Origin: Clostridium sp. CAG:632
GTDB taxonomy: Bacteria > Bacillota > Clostridia > Lachnospirales > Lachnospiraceae
Assembly: GCA_000431515.1 (NCBI GenBank)
Contig: HF991345.1
Span: forward strand, 114,339-120,244
Direction: 5' to 3'
Length of the DNA: 5,906 nucleotides
Of the stretch, positions 1 through 5,906 are shown piece by piece; position 1 is the first letter of the stretch, and each line of letters begins with the position of its first letter. A model generated the notes under the pieces. That model made no database searches and had not been told where the DNA came from. It was given only the letters and a program-made list of their open reading frames with translations. The position numbers and the translations under genes were made by a program.

Positions 1-610
1 TATCGAGCCGATTCTTGACAATAATCCATTTTCATTTGCAATTCCATCCGGAAAGGAGCTGCCGGTTGTTCTGGATATGGCGACATCGGTAGTGGCCCGT
101 GGAAAGATCGGAGTTGCCTTAAATAAGGGTGAGAAGATTCCGAAGGACTGGGCAATGACTATTGATGGCCGGCCAACGGATGATCCAAAGGAGGCTTTTG
201 ACGGAATCCTGCTTCCGGTCGGTGGCTATAAGGGATATGGCCTGACCGTAATCGTTGGCATCCTGTCTGCAGTTCTGACCGGGGCTTCTATTTTATCGGA
301 GGATGTAAAGGACTTCTATGCAGACACGGCAGAGGAACAGAATATCGGTCATCTTTTCGGGTGTATCCGGATTGACCGGTTTATGGATCCGGAGCTGTTT
401 AAGAAGCATATGGATGAAATGATAGAAGAGATTAAGGGATGTAAGAAAGCACCGGGGGTAGAAGAAATCCTTCTTCCGGGTGAGCGTGAGTTTAAGAACC
501 GGGAGAAGCACCGGGCAGAGGGCATCCCGTTGACAGAAAACACTTACCGGAATCTGGTAGAGGTAGGGAAGCGGTACGGACTTCCGGAAATCGAGGTGAT
601 TCGCCTATGA
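1..610 (+). CDS. Ldh_2-family 2-hydroxyacid dehydrogenase (malate/L-lactate/ureidoglycolate DH-like), 5' truncated
   Basis: This is the C-terminal 202 residues of an NAD(P)-dependent cytoplasmic oxidoreductase. The frame is open from base 2, so the gene starts outside the window and the first internal ATG at 77 is not the start. Family members are usually about 330-360 residues, so roughly the first 140 are missing, including the region that normally carries the catalytic His. Visible family signatures are NNPFSFAIP near the left edge, then DMATSVVARGKI, then GGYKGYGLTVIVGILSAVLTGA-like text at about 196-290, then GHLFGCIRIDRF, and a C-terminal APGVEEILLPGERE segment. The family oxidises malate, L-lactate, ureidoglycolate, sulfolactate or similar 2-hydroxyacids, or runs in reverse; the substrate cannot be fixed here. 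Its stop overlaps the start of the LarA-like gene (ATGA), so the two are probably translationally coupled and act on the same hydroxyacid. The family call is secure and the substrate is unknown. Confidence 0.9.
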   Translation, partial: IEPILDNNPFSFAIPSGKELPVVLDMATSVVARGKIGVALNKGEKIPKDWAMTIDGRPTDDPKEAFDGILLPVGGYKGYGLTVIVGILSAVLTGASILSEDVKDFYADTAEEQNIGHLFGCIRIDRFMDPELFKKHMDEMIEEIKGCKKAPGVEEILLPGEREFKNREKHRAEGIPLTENTYRNLVEVGKRYGLPEIEVIRL

Positions 611-1890
611 AGCAATGGATTCCCTATGGGGAAAAGAAGTTAGAGTTTGAGATTGAAGATTCCCGCCTGCTCTGGCGGGTATCCCCGAAGAATCTTCCGG
701 GAGCAGAGGATGAGGAGGCAGAGGTAATGCGAGCCCTGCTTCATCCGATCGGCAGTCCGACATTAAAGGAACTGATCGGTGCGCCGGAGGGAAAAACGAT
801 AGCTGTTGTGGTGGATGACAATACACGGGTAACACCGGCGGAAAAGCTGTTGAAGCCATTACTGAAACTGTTGGAGGAGTACGGTGTAGACAGCCGTCAG
901 GTGAAGGTGATTTTTGCATTAGGCAGCCACCGGCCGATGACGGAGGAAGAGATGATCCGGAAGATCGGTCGGGAGTGCTACGACAGGGTGACTACGATCA
1001 ATCATGAGTATGATAATGATGAGAAGCTGGTTCGGCTGGGATATACCTCTCAGAATACACCGGTAATCGTGAACCGGGATTTTTACGAATCGGATGTGAA
1101 GATCTGTATCGGGAATATTATTCCGCAGTTTATTGCTGGCTGGTCCGGTGGGGCGAAGATCATCCAGCCGGGAATCTCGGGAAAGGATACAACGGCACAG
1201 GTACATTTAAATGGCAGCTTGGACTGGCCGAAACGGCTTGGGAATCCGGAGAATAATATTCGGCTGGATATGGAGGAAATCGCCCGGATTGCAGGTGTTG
1301 ATTTTATCATTAATACCATCCTGAATCTGGATAATGAGATCCGGCATGTGGTAGCCGGAGATCTGGTGGCGGCACACCGGGTCGGAGTCACATATGCCAG
1401 AGAGATTTATGAGAGCCGGATCAGCCGGCAGGCAGAGATCGTAATTGCCGGAACCTATCCGGCGAATAAAGACATGTGGCAGGCAGACAAGGGACTGGCA
1501 GCGGCCAGTCTGATGGTAGTTCCGGGTGGAACCGTGATCTGGTGTCCGCCATGTGAGGAAGGTGTCAGTCCGGAGCATCCGGTTCTGTTGGAAATGGGTG
1601 ACCGCCGGCCGGAGGAGGTATTGGCACTGTGTAATGCCGGTAAGGTAAAAGACCGGGTAGGAGCTTCCGCGCATATCATGATCGGAGTCATGCGGCGAAT
1701 GTCGCATATCATCGTAGTCAGTGACGGTGTTACACCGGAAGAAATGAAACAGATGGGCTTTGATTATGCACGGTCGATCGACGAGGCGATTGCTATGGCA
1801 ACGGAGCGGGAAGGCCCGCAGTCAAGCATTGGAATATTGACACACGGAGCGGATATTGCACCCGTGGTAGATGATGGAGAGGAGCGATAA
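607..1890 (+). CDS. LarA/DUF2088-family nickel-pincer-dependent hydroxyacid racemase or epimerase, atypical at one catalytic position
   Basis: The protein has 427 residues, the usual LarA length, and is probably cytoplasmic. LarA racemises lactate by hydride transfer to a nickel-pincer nucleotide bound covalently to Lys184; related enzymes act on other 2-hydroxyacids. Numbering here coincides with Lactobacillus plantarum LarA as I recall it: DDNTRVTP gives Asp71 and Arg74, GSHRPMTEEE gives His108, SGGAK gives the cofactor Lys184, AQVH gives His200, and WQADK gives Gln292 and Lys295. The second catalytic histidine, His174, is replaced by Gln174 (GNIIPQF). The start at 607 is supported by GAGGTGAT at 593-600. 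It overlaps the dehydrogenase stop by 4 nt and lies 2 nt before the transporter, so one transcript is likely. No larB, larC or larE cofactor genes are in the window. A plain lactate racemase annotation is unsafe because of Gln174; another racemase, an epimerase or a one-sided reaction is possible. Confidence 0.88.
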   Translation: MKQWIPYGEKKLEFEIEDSRLLWRVSPKNLPGAEDEEAEVMRALLHPIGSPTLKELIGAPEGKTIAVVVDDNTRVTPAEKLLKPLLKLLEEYGVDSRQVKVIFALGSHRPMTEEEMIRKIGRECYDRVTTINHEYDNDEKLVRLGYTSQNTPVIVNRDFYESDVKICIGNIIPQFIAGWSGGAKIIQPGISGKDTTAQVHLNGSLDWPKRLGNPENNIRLDMEEIARIAGVDFIINTILNLDNEIRHVVAGDLVAAHRVGVTYAREIYESRISRQAEIVIAGTYPANKDMWQADKGLAAASLMVVPGGTVIWCPPCEEGVSPEHPVLLEMGDRRPEEVLALCNAGKVKDRVGASAHIMIGVMRRMSHIIVVSDGVTPEEMKQMGFDYARSIDEAIAMATEREGPQSSIGILTHGADIAPVVDDGEER

Positions 1891-1892
1891 TT

Positions 1893-2813
1893 ATGGAAAA
1901 GAAAAGTATTATTTATATTGTACTGACGGCATTTTTCTTTGGAACACTGGAAGTGGCGTCGAAGCTTGGAGGTGCCAGCTTCAATGCGATCCAGCTGGTG
2001 TTCTTGCGATTCCTGATCGGTGGTGTGATGTTGCTGCCGTTTGCGATTCATGATCTTAAGAAACGGGCATATAAGCTGACGAAATCCGACTTGTTTTATC
2101 TACTGGGTCTGGGTGTCATCTGCGTCTGCATCAGTATGGCAATGCTGCAGTATGGCGTGAAGCGGATCAATGCCAATCTGGCATCTATCATAATCAGTAT
2201 GAATCCATTATTTACAATGATCTTCGCCCGGTTCCTGGTTGGAGAGCCATTTACGAAAAAGAAGGCATTGGTGCTGGTAATCAGCTTCATCGGTCTGCTG
2301 GTAGTCCTGAACCCGGCGACTCTGTTTACGGGCAGTATTGATCCGTTCGGCCTGATTATTACGCTGCTGGCAGCGATATCCTTTGGTCTGTTTACAGCAA
2401 TGGGTAAGAAACGGCTGGCAAAGATCGGTGGCATGGCACAGAACAGCTTTAGCTTCTTGCTTGGATGTGCGGTGTTGTTCATCGTTATGCTGGTTGCTAA
2501 GATCCCGGTAGTGGAGGGTATCACACTGCAGAGCCTTCCGGTACTTCTGTATCTTGGTATCTTTGTAACAGGTGCCGGATATATCTGCTTTATGAAAGCG
2601 ATTGAGATCGCCGGCCCGTCCAATGCATCTATCGCATTCTTTATTAAGCCGGTTCTGGCACCGGTAATCGCATTTCTGGTCTTAGGAGAGAAATTCACAT
2701 GGAATCTGATCGTGGGAATCGTGATTATCCTGATTGGTTCCTATATCAATATGCGGCCGGAGAAAAAGATCGTAAAGGAAGGAAAAACGATACAGGCTGT
2801 AAAAACGGTATAA
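1893..2813 (+). CDS. DMT-superfamily transporter with two EamA domains
   Basis: This is an integral membrane protein of 306 residues, normal for drug/metabolite transporters with duplicated five-helix EamA halves. Ten hydrophobic stretches can be marked at about residues 6-23, 32-52, 67-88, 95-115, 124-140, 151-170, 183-203, 213-233, 242-264 and 270-287. Typical EamA text is seen at the end of both halves: the helix with MNPLF followed by LVGEPFTKKK (about 103-124), and the repeat KPVLAPVIAFLVLGEKFTW (about 252-270). The C-terminal tail of about 18 residues is Lys-rich and probably cytoplasmic. The start follows GGAG at 1881-1884 with 8 nt spacing, and the gene begins 2 nt after the LarA-like stop. 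Family members move amino acids, organic acids or metabolites, often outward. From context the cargo is plausibly the hydroxyacid, or the product, of the two upstream enzymes. Direction and substrate are inference. Confidence 0.92.
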   Translation: MEKKSIIYIVLTAFFFGTLEVASKLGGASFNAIQLVFLRFLIGGVMLLPFAIHDLKKRAYKLTKSDLFYLLGLGVICVCISMAMLQYGVKRINANLASIIISMNPLFTMIFARFLVGEPFTKKKALVLVISFIGLLVVLNPATLFTGSIDPFGLIITLLAAISFGLFTAMGKKRLAKIGGMAQNSFSFLLGCAVLFIVMLVAKIPVVEGITLQSLPVLLYLGIFVTGAGYICFMKAIEIAGPSNASIAFFIKPVLAPVIAFLVLGEKFTWNLIVGIVIILIGSYINMRPEKKIVKEGKTIQAVKTV

Positions 2814-2867
2814 GAGAGTCGTGTAAGGTAGTTATATAAGATCGAAAGAATAGGAGGTGCTGGCGGT

Positions 2868-3437
2868 ATGTCTATGCATAAGGATGATTTAAGAAGCAAG
2901 AAGATCGTATTTGTAGCAAACTGTCTGCTGAATGCAAACAATAAGGTGTTTGAAGTGGCACGGTATGCAGGAATGTTTTCAGAGGTAATTCAGATTCTGG
3001 ATGAGTTCGGATTCGGTATTATCCAGATGCCATGCCCGGAGACTCTGTACTGTGGCAATCAGCGCTGGCATACGACCAGAAATCTGTATGATAATGTAGG
3101 TTATCGGCGGTTCTGCCAGAGCATGGCGGAACCGATGGCGGATTATATGGAGAACTATGCAAAGGTCGGATATGAGGTAGCAGGCATCCTGACCTGTGAC
3201 GGTTCCCCGTCCTGTGGCATCACGAAATCCAGCTACTGTGAGGACTGGGGCGGCAGACCGAAAGCAATCCCGCGGACGCTGGTGGAGCTTCCGGGGATCT
3301 ATATGGAGGAGCTATTGGCATTACTGAAGGAGCGTGGGATTCGGATTCCGCCGGTATACGGTCTCCCGATGGATGATTATGAGAAGAGTACGCAGGAGAT
3401 TCTGGATGATTTCCGGGCGTATGCGAAGAACTGGTAG
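2868..3437 (+). CDS. DUF523/TudS-related putative Fe-S desulfidase
   Basis: This is a small soluble protein of 189 residues with seven cysteines (19, 56, 62, 83, 110, 116, 124). Three family-like motifs are visible: VANCLLN around Cys19, MPCPETLYCG with Cys56 and Glu58, and CDGSPSCG with Cys110 and Cys116. In DUF523 and the thiouracil desulfidase TudS, the corresponding CLLG, CPE and SPSCG cysteines hold a [4Fe-4S] cluster that removes sulfur from a thiolated substrate. The CRYDG element common in classical DUF523 proteins is absent, and the text after Cys19 (NANNKVFEVARYAG) is different. The protein therefore looks like the separate subgroup I recall being named CD3072-type TudS-related, and its substrate is unknown. 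AGGAGG at 2852-2857 lies 10 nt before the ATG. A 54-nt gap separates it from the transporter with no convincing promoter, so it is probably the last gene of the operon. Family membership is fairly sure and activity is inferred. Confidence 0.8.
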   Translation: MSMHKDDLRSKKIVFVANCLLNANNKVFEVARYAGMFSEVIQILDEFGFGIIQMPCPETLYCGNQRWHTTRNLYDNVGYRRFCQSMAEPMADYMENYAKVGYEVAGILTCDGSPSCGITKSSYCEDWGGRPKAIPRTLVELPGIYMEELLALLKERGIRIPPVYGLPMDDYEKSTQEILDDFRAYAKNW

Positions 3438-3446
3438 AGGGAAATT

Positions 3447-3484
3447 TTTAAGGAGTGCCCATATTGCTATGAGCACTCCTTAAA
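3447..3484. terminator. 12-bp inverted repeat between convergent genes, possible bidirectional terminator
   Basis: TTTAAGGAGTGC at 3447-3458 is perfectly repeated in inverse as GCACTCCTTAAA at 3473-3484. The 14-nt middle can extend the hairpin: after one C/A mismatch (3459/3472), CATA at 3460-3463 pairs with TATG at 3468-3471, leaving a TTGC tetraloop. It begins 10 nt after the desulfidase-like gene's stop and lies 62 nt beyond the amidase gene's stop on the other strand, the right place for a shared end of transcription. Neither strand has a clean U-tract directly after the stem, so classical Rho-independent termination is not proved. Confidence 0.55.
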
Positions 3485-3546
3485 TGTGATCCAGATTCCA
3501 TCGATTTCCCAGATATGGGACAGAATCCACATAACCGGTCACCCCC

Positions 3547-4386
3547 TTAGATGGTTGAAAGATCTTTTAATAAAACCGGATATTCACATGTCCGCAGATC
3601 GTTTAAATAAGGAATCTCTTTTCGTTTTGCAGTAACGGTATCTGCGAGAAGCTCTGCATAGATAATTGTTTCAGAAGCTCCGCCGAAGGCAATTATTTCG
3701 CCCTCCGGACTGCAGATCTGGGAGTGTCCCGGATTATAACGACCGTGATCCATACCGTAACGGTTGACTGCACAGACATAGGCGATATTTTCAGCGGCCC
3801 GCTGCGGCATGATCATATCAAAGAGCCGGATATCCTGAACTCTCCAGGCTGCCGGACAGAGAATGATCTCTGCACCTTGGCAGGCCAGGATCCGAGCGGG
3901 CTCCGGGAAATTCGCATCATAGCAGATCATGATACCAATCCTGCCAAATTCCGTATCCAGAACCGGATAGGACTCTCCAAGGGAGAAATAGTCCTTTTCT
4001 TCTCCGAATAAGTGATTTTTATCATAGATGCCCAGAAGCTTTCCTTCTGAATTAATATAAAAGCAGGAAATATTCGGCTTGCCGGCTTTTTCGGAACAGG
4101 TATGAAAAAGAGGAATGACACCGCAGACAGATACCTGATGCTCGATCGCAAAGTCACGCATCTTATTTAAAGTAGGACTGTCAGATGGGTCTTCTGCATA
4201 GCTGCATAAGTCAGCACCCAAAACGGATAGTTCATATCCGGTGGTAAATAATTCCGGAAAGACCAACAGATTCGCACCCTGTGCAACTGCTTTCCTGCCA
4301 AGCTCCAGTGCATGCTCCAGATTCGCCGGTACATCACCAAGTGTACAGTCCATCTGGATCAAAGCTAATTTACATAGTTGTTTCAT
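3547..4386 (-). CDS. Carbon-nitrogen hydrolase, nitrilase superfamily (ω-amidase / N-carbamoyl-amine amidohydrolase-like)
   Basis: This is a cytoplasmic amidase of 279 residues, a usual length for the single-domain NIT2, carbamoylase and amidase branches. The Glu-Lys-Cys triad is clear: Glu45 in FPELFTTGY, Lys123 in YDKNHLF, and Cys155 in MICYDANFPEPAR, with the second conserved Glu in FGEEKDYF (129/130). Further family text is PAAWR, QRAAENIAYVCAVNRYG and GHSQICSPEGEI. The HLF..E..YF pattern and CYD..FPEPAR resemble ω-amidase/NIT2-like and carbamoylase proteins that cleave an amide or carbamoyl group, releasing ammonia; the exact substrate is open. The start is placed at 4386 because GGAGG (complement of 4395-4399) is 8 nt upstream; the longer start at 4392 would leave only 2 nt. 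It is transcribed away from the aminotransferase gene and converges on the desulfidase-like gene. I found no convincing promoter on its strand in the shared upstream region. Confidence 0.9.
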   Translation of the reverse strand: MKQLCKLALIQMDCTLGDVPANLEHALELGRKAVAQGANLLVFPELFTTGYELSVLGADLCSYAEDPSDSPTLNKMRDFAIEHQVSVCGVIPLFHTCSEKAGKPNISCFYINSEGKLLGIYDKNHLFGEEKDYFSLGESYPVLDTEFGRIGIMICYDANFPEPARILACQGAEIILCPAAWRVQDIRLFDMIMPQRAAENIAYVCAVNRYGMDHGRYNPGHSQICSPEGEIIAFGGASETIIYAELLADTVTAKRKEIPYLNDLRTCEYPVLLKDLSTI

Positions 4387-4394
4387 AAGCATAC

Positions 4395-4399
4395 CCTCC
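4395..4399 (-). promoter_or_regulatory. Ribosome binding site deciding the amidase start
   Basis: On the minus strand AAGGAGGG covers 4401 to 4394, with its GGAGG core at 4399-4395. It is 8 nt from the ATG at 4386 but only 2 nt from the ATG at 4392, so the inner ATG is the better start. Confidence 0.75.
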
Positions 4400-4472
4400 T
4401 TTTTGATTACAATAAAATGCAGGGAAATTCATTTAAAGGACACATGGCTTTTATTTCTGATTTTGCTTTCGC

Positions 4473-4478
4473 TATAAT
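4473..4478 (+). promoter_or_regulatory. Probable -10 box of the aminotransferase promoter
   Basis: A perfect TATAAT lies in the 156-nt divergent intergenic region, about 65 nt before the chosen ATG. At 17-nt spacing the -35 position (4450-4455) reads TTTATT, a weak match to TTGACA. The upstream 25 nt are T-rich. The predicted transcription start is near 4485, giving an untranslated leader of about 58 nt in which no riboswitch-like structure was recognised. Confidence 0.55.
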
Positions 4479-4529
4479 GTGGAAAAACCTAAGAAAGACA
4501 ATACATTAAGGAAATTGAATCAGGAGAAT

Positions 4530-4534
4530 GGAGG
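4530..4534 (+). promoter_or_regulatory. Ribosome binding site deciding the aminotransferase start
   Basis: GGAGG at 4530-4534 is 8 nt before the ATG at 4543. The upstream in-frame ATG at 4528 overlaps this motif, and its own AGGAG (4522-4526) would be only 1 nt away, too close to work well. Confidence 0.75.
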
Positions 4535-4542
4535 AAACGATT

Positions 4543-5898
4543 ATGAAATTAAGAACAAGCTTACCGGAAATCAAGATGCCTCTGCCGGGACCGAAGGCAG
4601 CAGCTATTTTAAAAAGAAGACAGGAAGCAGTACCATCTGCGATCACCAATCATTATCCATGTGTGATCGAACGGGGCGAGGGTGCTATGTTTGAGGATGT
4701 GGATGGCAACCGGTTTCTGGATTGGGTTGGCGGTGTTGGTGTATTGAACATCGGCTATAGCCGCCCGGAGGTAGTAGAAGCAGTAAAGGCACAGGCAGAT
4801 AAATATTTCCATGCCATGATGAATGTAGTAACCCATGAAGGATATGTGGCACTGGCAGAAAAAATGAATGAGATCGTACCGGTACGCGGCGACGCAAAGA
4901 AGACATTCTTTGCAAACAGTGGTGCCGAGGCAGATGAGAATGCAGTCAAGGTTGCAAAAGCTTTCACAAAGCGACCGGATATTATTGTATTCTCCGGCGC
5001 ATTCCATGGCAGAACCGTACTGACCATGGCGATGACCTCAAAGAAGAAATACGCAGTCGGCATGGGACCGTTCCCGGATGGTATCTATCGTGCGGATTAT
5101 CCGAATCTCTATCGGAAGCCGGAGGGAATGACAGACGAAGAAGCGATCGACTATTATATTGATGATATAAAACGGGTGTTTGAGGAATGTGCTCCGGCAG
5201 ATTATATTGCGGCGGTAGTTTTAGAGCCGATTCAGGGTGAGGGCGGATTTATTCCGGCACCGATTCCTTGGGTTCAGGCACTTCGGAAACTGTGTGATGA
5301 ACATGGTATTTTAATCATTGCAGATGAGGTACAGTGTGGCTTCTGCCGGTCAGGTAAGATGTTTGCTTCCCAGTATTGGAAGGATGCCGGTTGTGCACCG
5401 GATATTCTGGCAACTGCGAAGTCTATTGCCGGAGGTGTTCCACTTAGTGCGATCACCGCAAGAGCCGAGATCATGGATGCCGTACCGAATGCAACGATCG
5501 GCGGAACATTCTGCGGTAACGCACTGGCTTGTGCTTCAGCCCTTACCATTATTGATATTATGGAGAAAGAAGATTTTGCCGGTAAGGCAGTGACCATGGC
5601 GGAGAAGCTTCATAAGCATTTCGATGCATGGAAGGAGAAGTATGAGGTAGTCGGAGATGTCCGTGGAACCGGCTGCATGATGGGTATTGAGTTTGTAACC
5701 TCCAAGGAAACGAAAGAACCTGCAACGAAGCTGGTTGGTGATATCGTACAGTATGCGGCACATCATGGACTGGTGCTGGAGGCTGCCGGTACTTACAGTA
5801 ATGTTATCCGTTGTCTGGCACCGCTGGTTATGACCGATGAACAGTTAGAGGCCGGCTGTGCGATTCTGGAAGAGGCAATCGTAGCATGTAGTAAATAA
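4543..5898 (+). CDS. Class III PLP-dependent aminotransferase, GabT-like (ω-amino acid aminotransferase)
   Basis: This is a cytoplasmic fold-type I aminotransferase of 451 residues from the preferred ATG (456 from 4528), standard length. Motifs in order are RGEGAMFEDVDG (about 44-55), SGAEADENAVK (126-136) and AFHGRT (153-158) for cofactor phosphate and ring contacts, EPIQGEGGFIPAP (228-240), ADEVQ with Asp261 pairing the pyridine nitrogen, AKSIAGG with Lys293 as the Schiff-base lysine, and GGTF with Thr322 touching the phosphate. Overall text is closest to 4-aminobutyrate aminotransferases, which pass the terminal amine of GABA, and in some members β-alanine or 5-aminovalerate, to 2-oxoglutarate; acetylornithine-type activity is less likely. 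Two substitutions are visible: GFCRSG where GabT-type enzymes usually have GFGRTG, and TFCGN where Gly or Ala is usual, placing Cys268 and Cys324 near the active site. The gene has its own likely promoter, and TAA is followed in frame by TAG. Family is certain; substrate is inferred. Confidence 0.93.
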   Translation: MKLRTSLPEIKMPLPGPKAAAILKRRQEAVPSAITNHYPCVIERGEGAMFEDVDGNRFLDWVGGVGVLNIGYSRPEVVEAVKAQADKYFHAMMNVVTHEGYVALAEKMNEIVPVRGDAKKTFFANSGAEADENAVKVAKAFTKRPDIIVFSGAFHGRTVLTMAMTSKKKYAVGMGPFPDGIYRADYPNLYRKPEGMTDEEAIDYYIDDIKRVFEECAPADYIAAVVLEPIQGEGGFIPAPIPWVQALRKLCDEHGILIIADEVQCGFCRSGKMFASQYWKDAGCAPDILATAKSIAGGVPLSAITARAEIMDAVPNATIGGTFCGNALACASALTIIDIMEKEDFAGKAVTMAEKLHKHFDAWKEKYEVVGDVRGTGCMMGIEFVTSKETKEPATKLVGDIVQYAAHHGLVLEAAGTYSNVIRCLAPLVMTDEQLEAGCAILEEAIVACSK

Positions 5899-5906
5899 TA
5901 GATACA

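Noticed and set aside
1207..1707. 166-residue minus-strand open frame opposite the LarA-like gene
   Set aside because: It is antisense to a well-conserved coding region and its Cys/His/Arg-rich text matches no known family; it is a shadow frame.
2096..2698. 200-residue minus-strand open frame opposite the transporter gene
   Set aside because: It lies entirely inside the clear EamA gene, has no family motif or ribosome binding site that I can see, and its composition is that of an antisense shadow.
2833..2840. TATATAAG before the desulfidase-like gene as a promoter -10
   Set aside because: No TTGACA-like box is found 16-18 nt upstream, and the short gap fits cotranscription with the transporter gene.
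3507..3520. Small hairpin TCCCA-GATA-TGGGA in the convergent intergenic region
   Set aside because: Only 5 bp with a mismatch beyond; too weak to call beside the much stronger 12-bp inverted repeat.
4393..4470. Search for a minus-strand promoter for the amidase gene
   Set aside because: The only -10-like text (TGTAAT) lies so close to the ribosome binding site that transcription would start within it, and no -35 partner was found.
4479..4694. 71-residue plus-strand open frame across the aminotransferase start
   Set aside because: It overlaps the aminotransferase in another frame, has no ribosome binding site, and begins just after the TATAAT box before the predicted transcription start.

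Overview
The window is dense bacterial coding sequence of moderate GC. Strong AGGAGG-type ribosome binding sites, short gene gaps and protein families typical of anaerobic Clostridia suggest a gut Firmicute, most likely Lachnospiraceae-like. This taxonomic guess comes from codon style (many CCG, CGG and GGA codons) and gene content; there is no marker gene to confirm it. No rRNA, tRNA, mobile element or CRISPR array was seen.

Left part (1-3437, all + strand): a probable four-gene operon. It runs from the C-terminal two thirds of an Ldh_2-type (malate/L-lactate/ureidoglycolate-like) 2-hydroxyacid dehydrogenase, into a LarA/DUF2088-family nickel-pincer racemase or epimerase (ATGA overlap), then a ten-helix DMT/EamA transporter (2-nt gap), then, after 54 nt, a small cysteine-rich protein related to DUF523/TudS desulfidases. 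The obvious reading is uptake or export of a 2-hydroxyacid, change of its stereochemistry, and NAD(P)-linked oxidation to the 2-keto acid. The LarA-like protein has Gln where the lactate racemase has one of its two catalytic histidines (His174), so it is probably not a plain lactate racemase. The desulfidase-like partner raises the possibility of a sulfur-containing substrate.

Middle (3438-3546): a short convergent intergenic region. It holds a perfect 12-bp inverted repeat, probably the shared transcription end, and a possible 21-codon minus-strand ORF.

Right part (3547-5906): a minus-strand nitrilase-superfamily amidase (ω-amidase/carbamoylase-like) is divergent from a plus-strand class III PLP aminotransferase of the GabT type. 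They share a 156-nt intergenic region with a consensus TATAAT box facing the aminotransferase. Both likely act in nitrogen metabolism (an amide or carbamoyl compound and an ω-amino acid), but the substrates cannot be read from the sequence. For both genes the ribosome binding site favours a start slightly inside the longest ORF.
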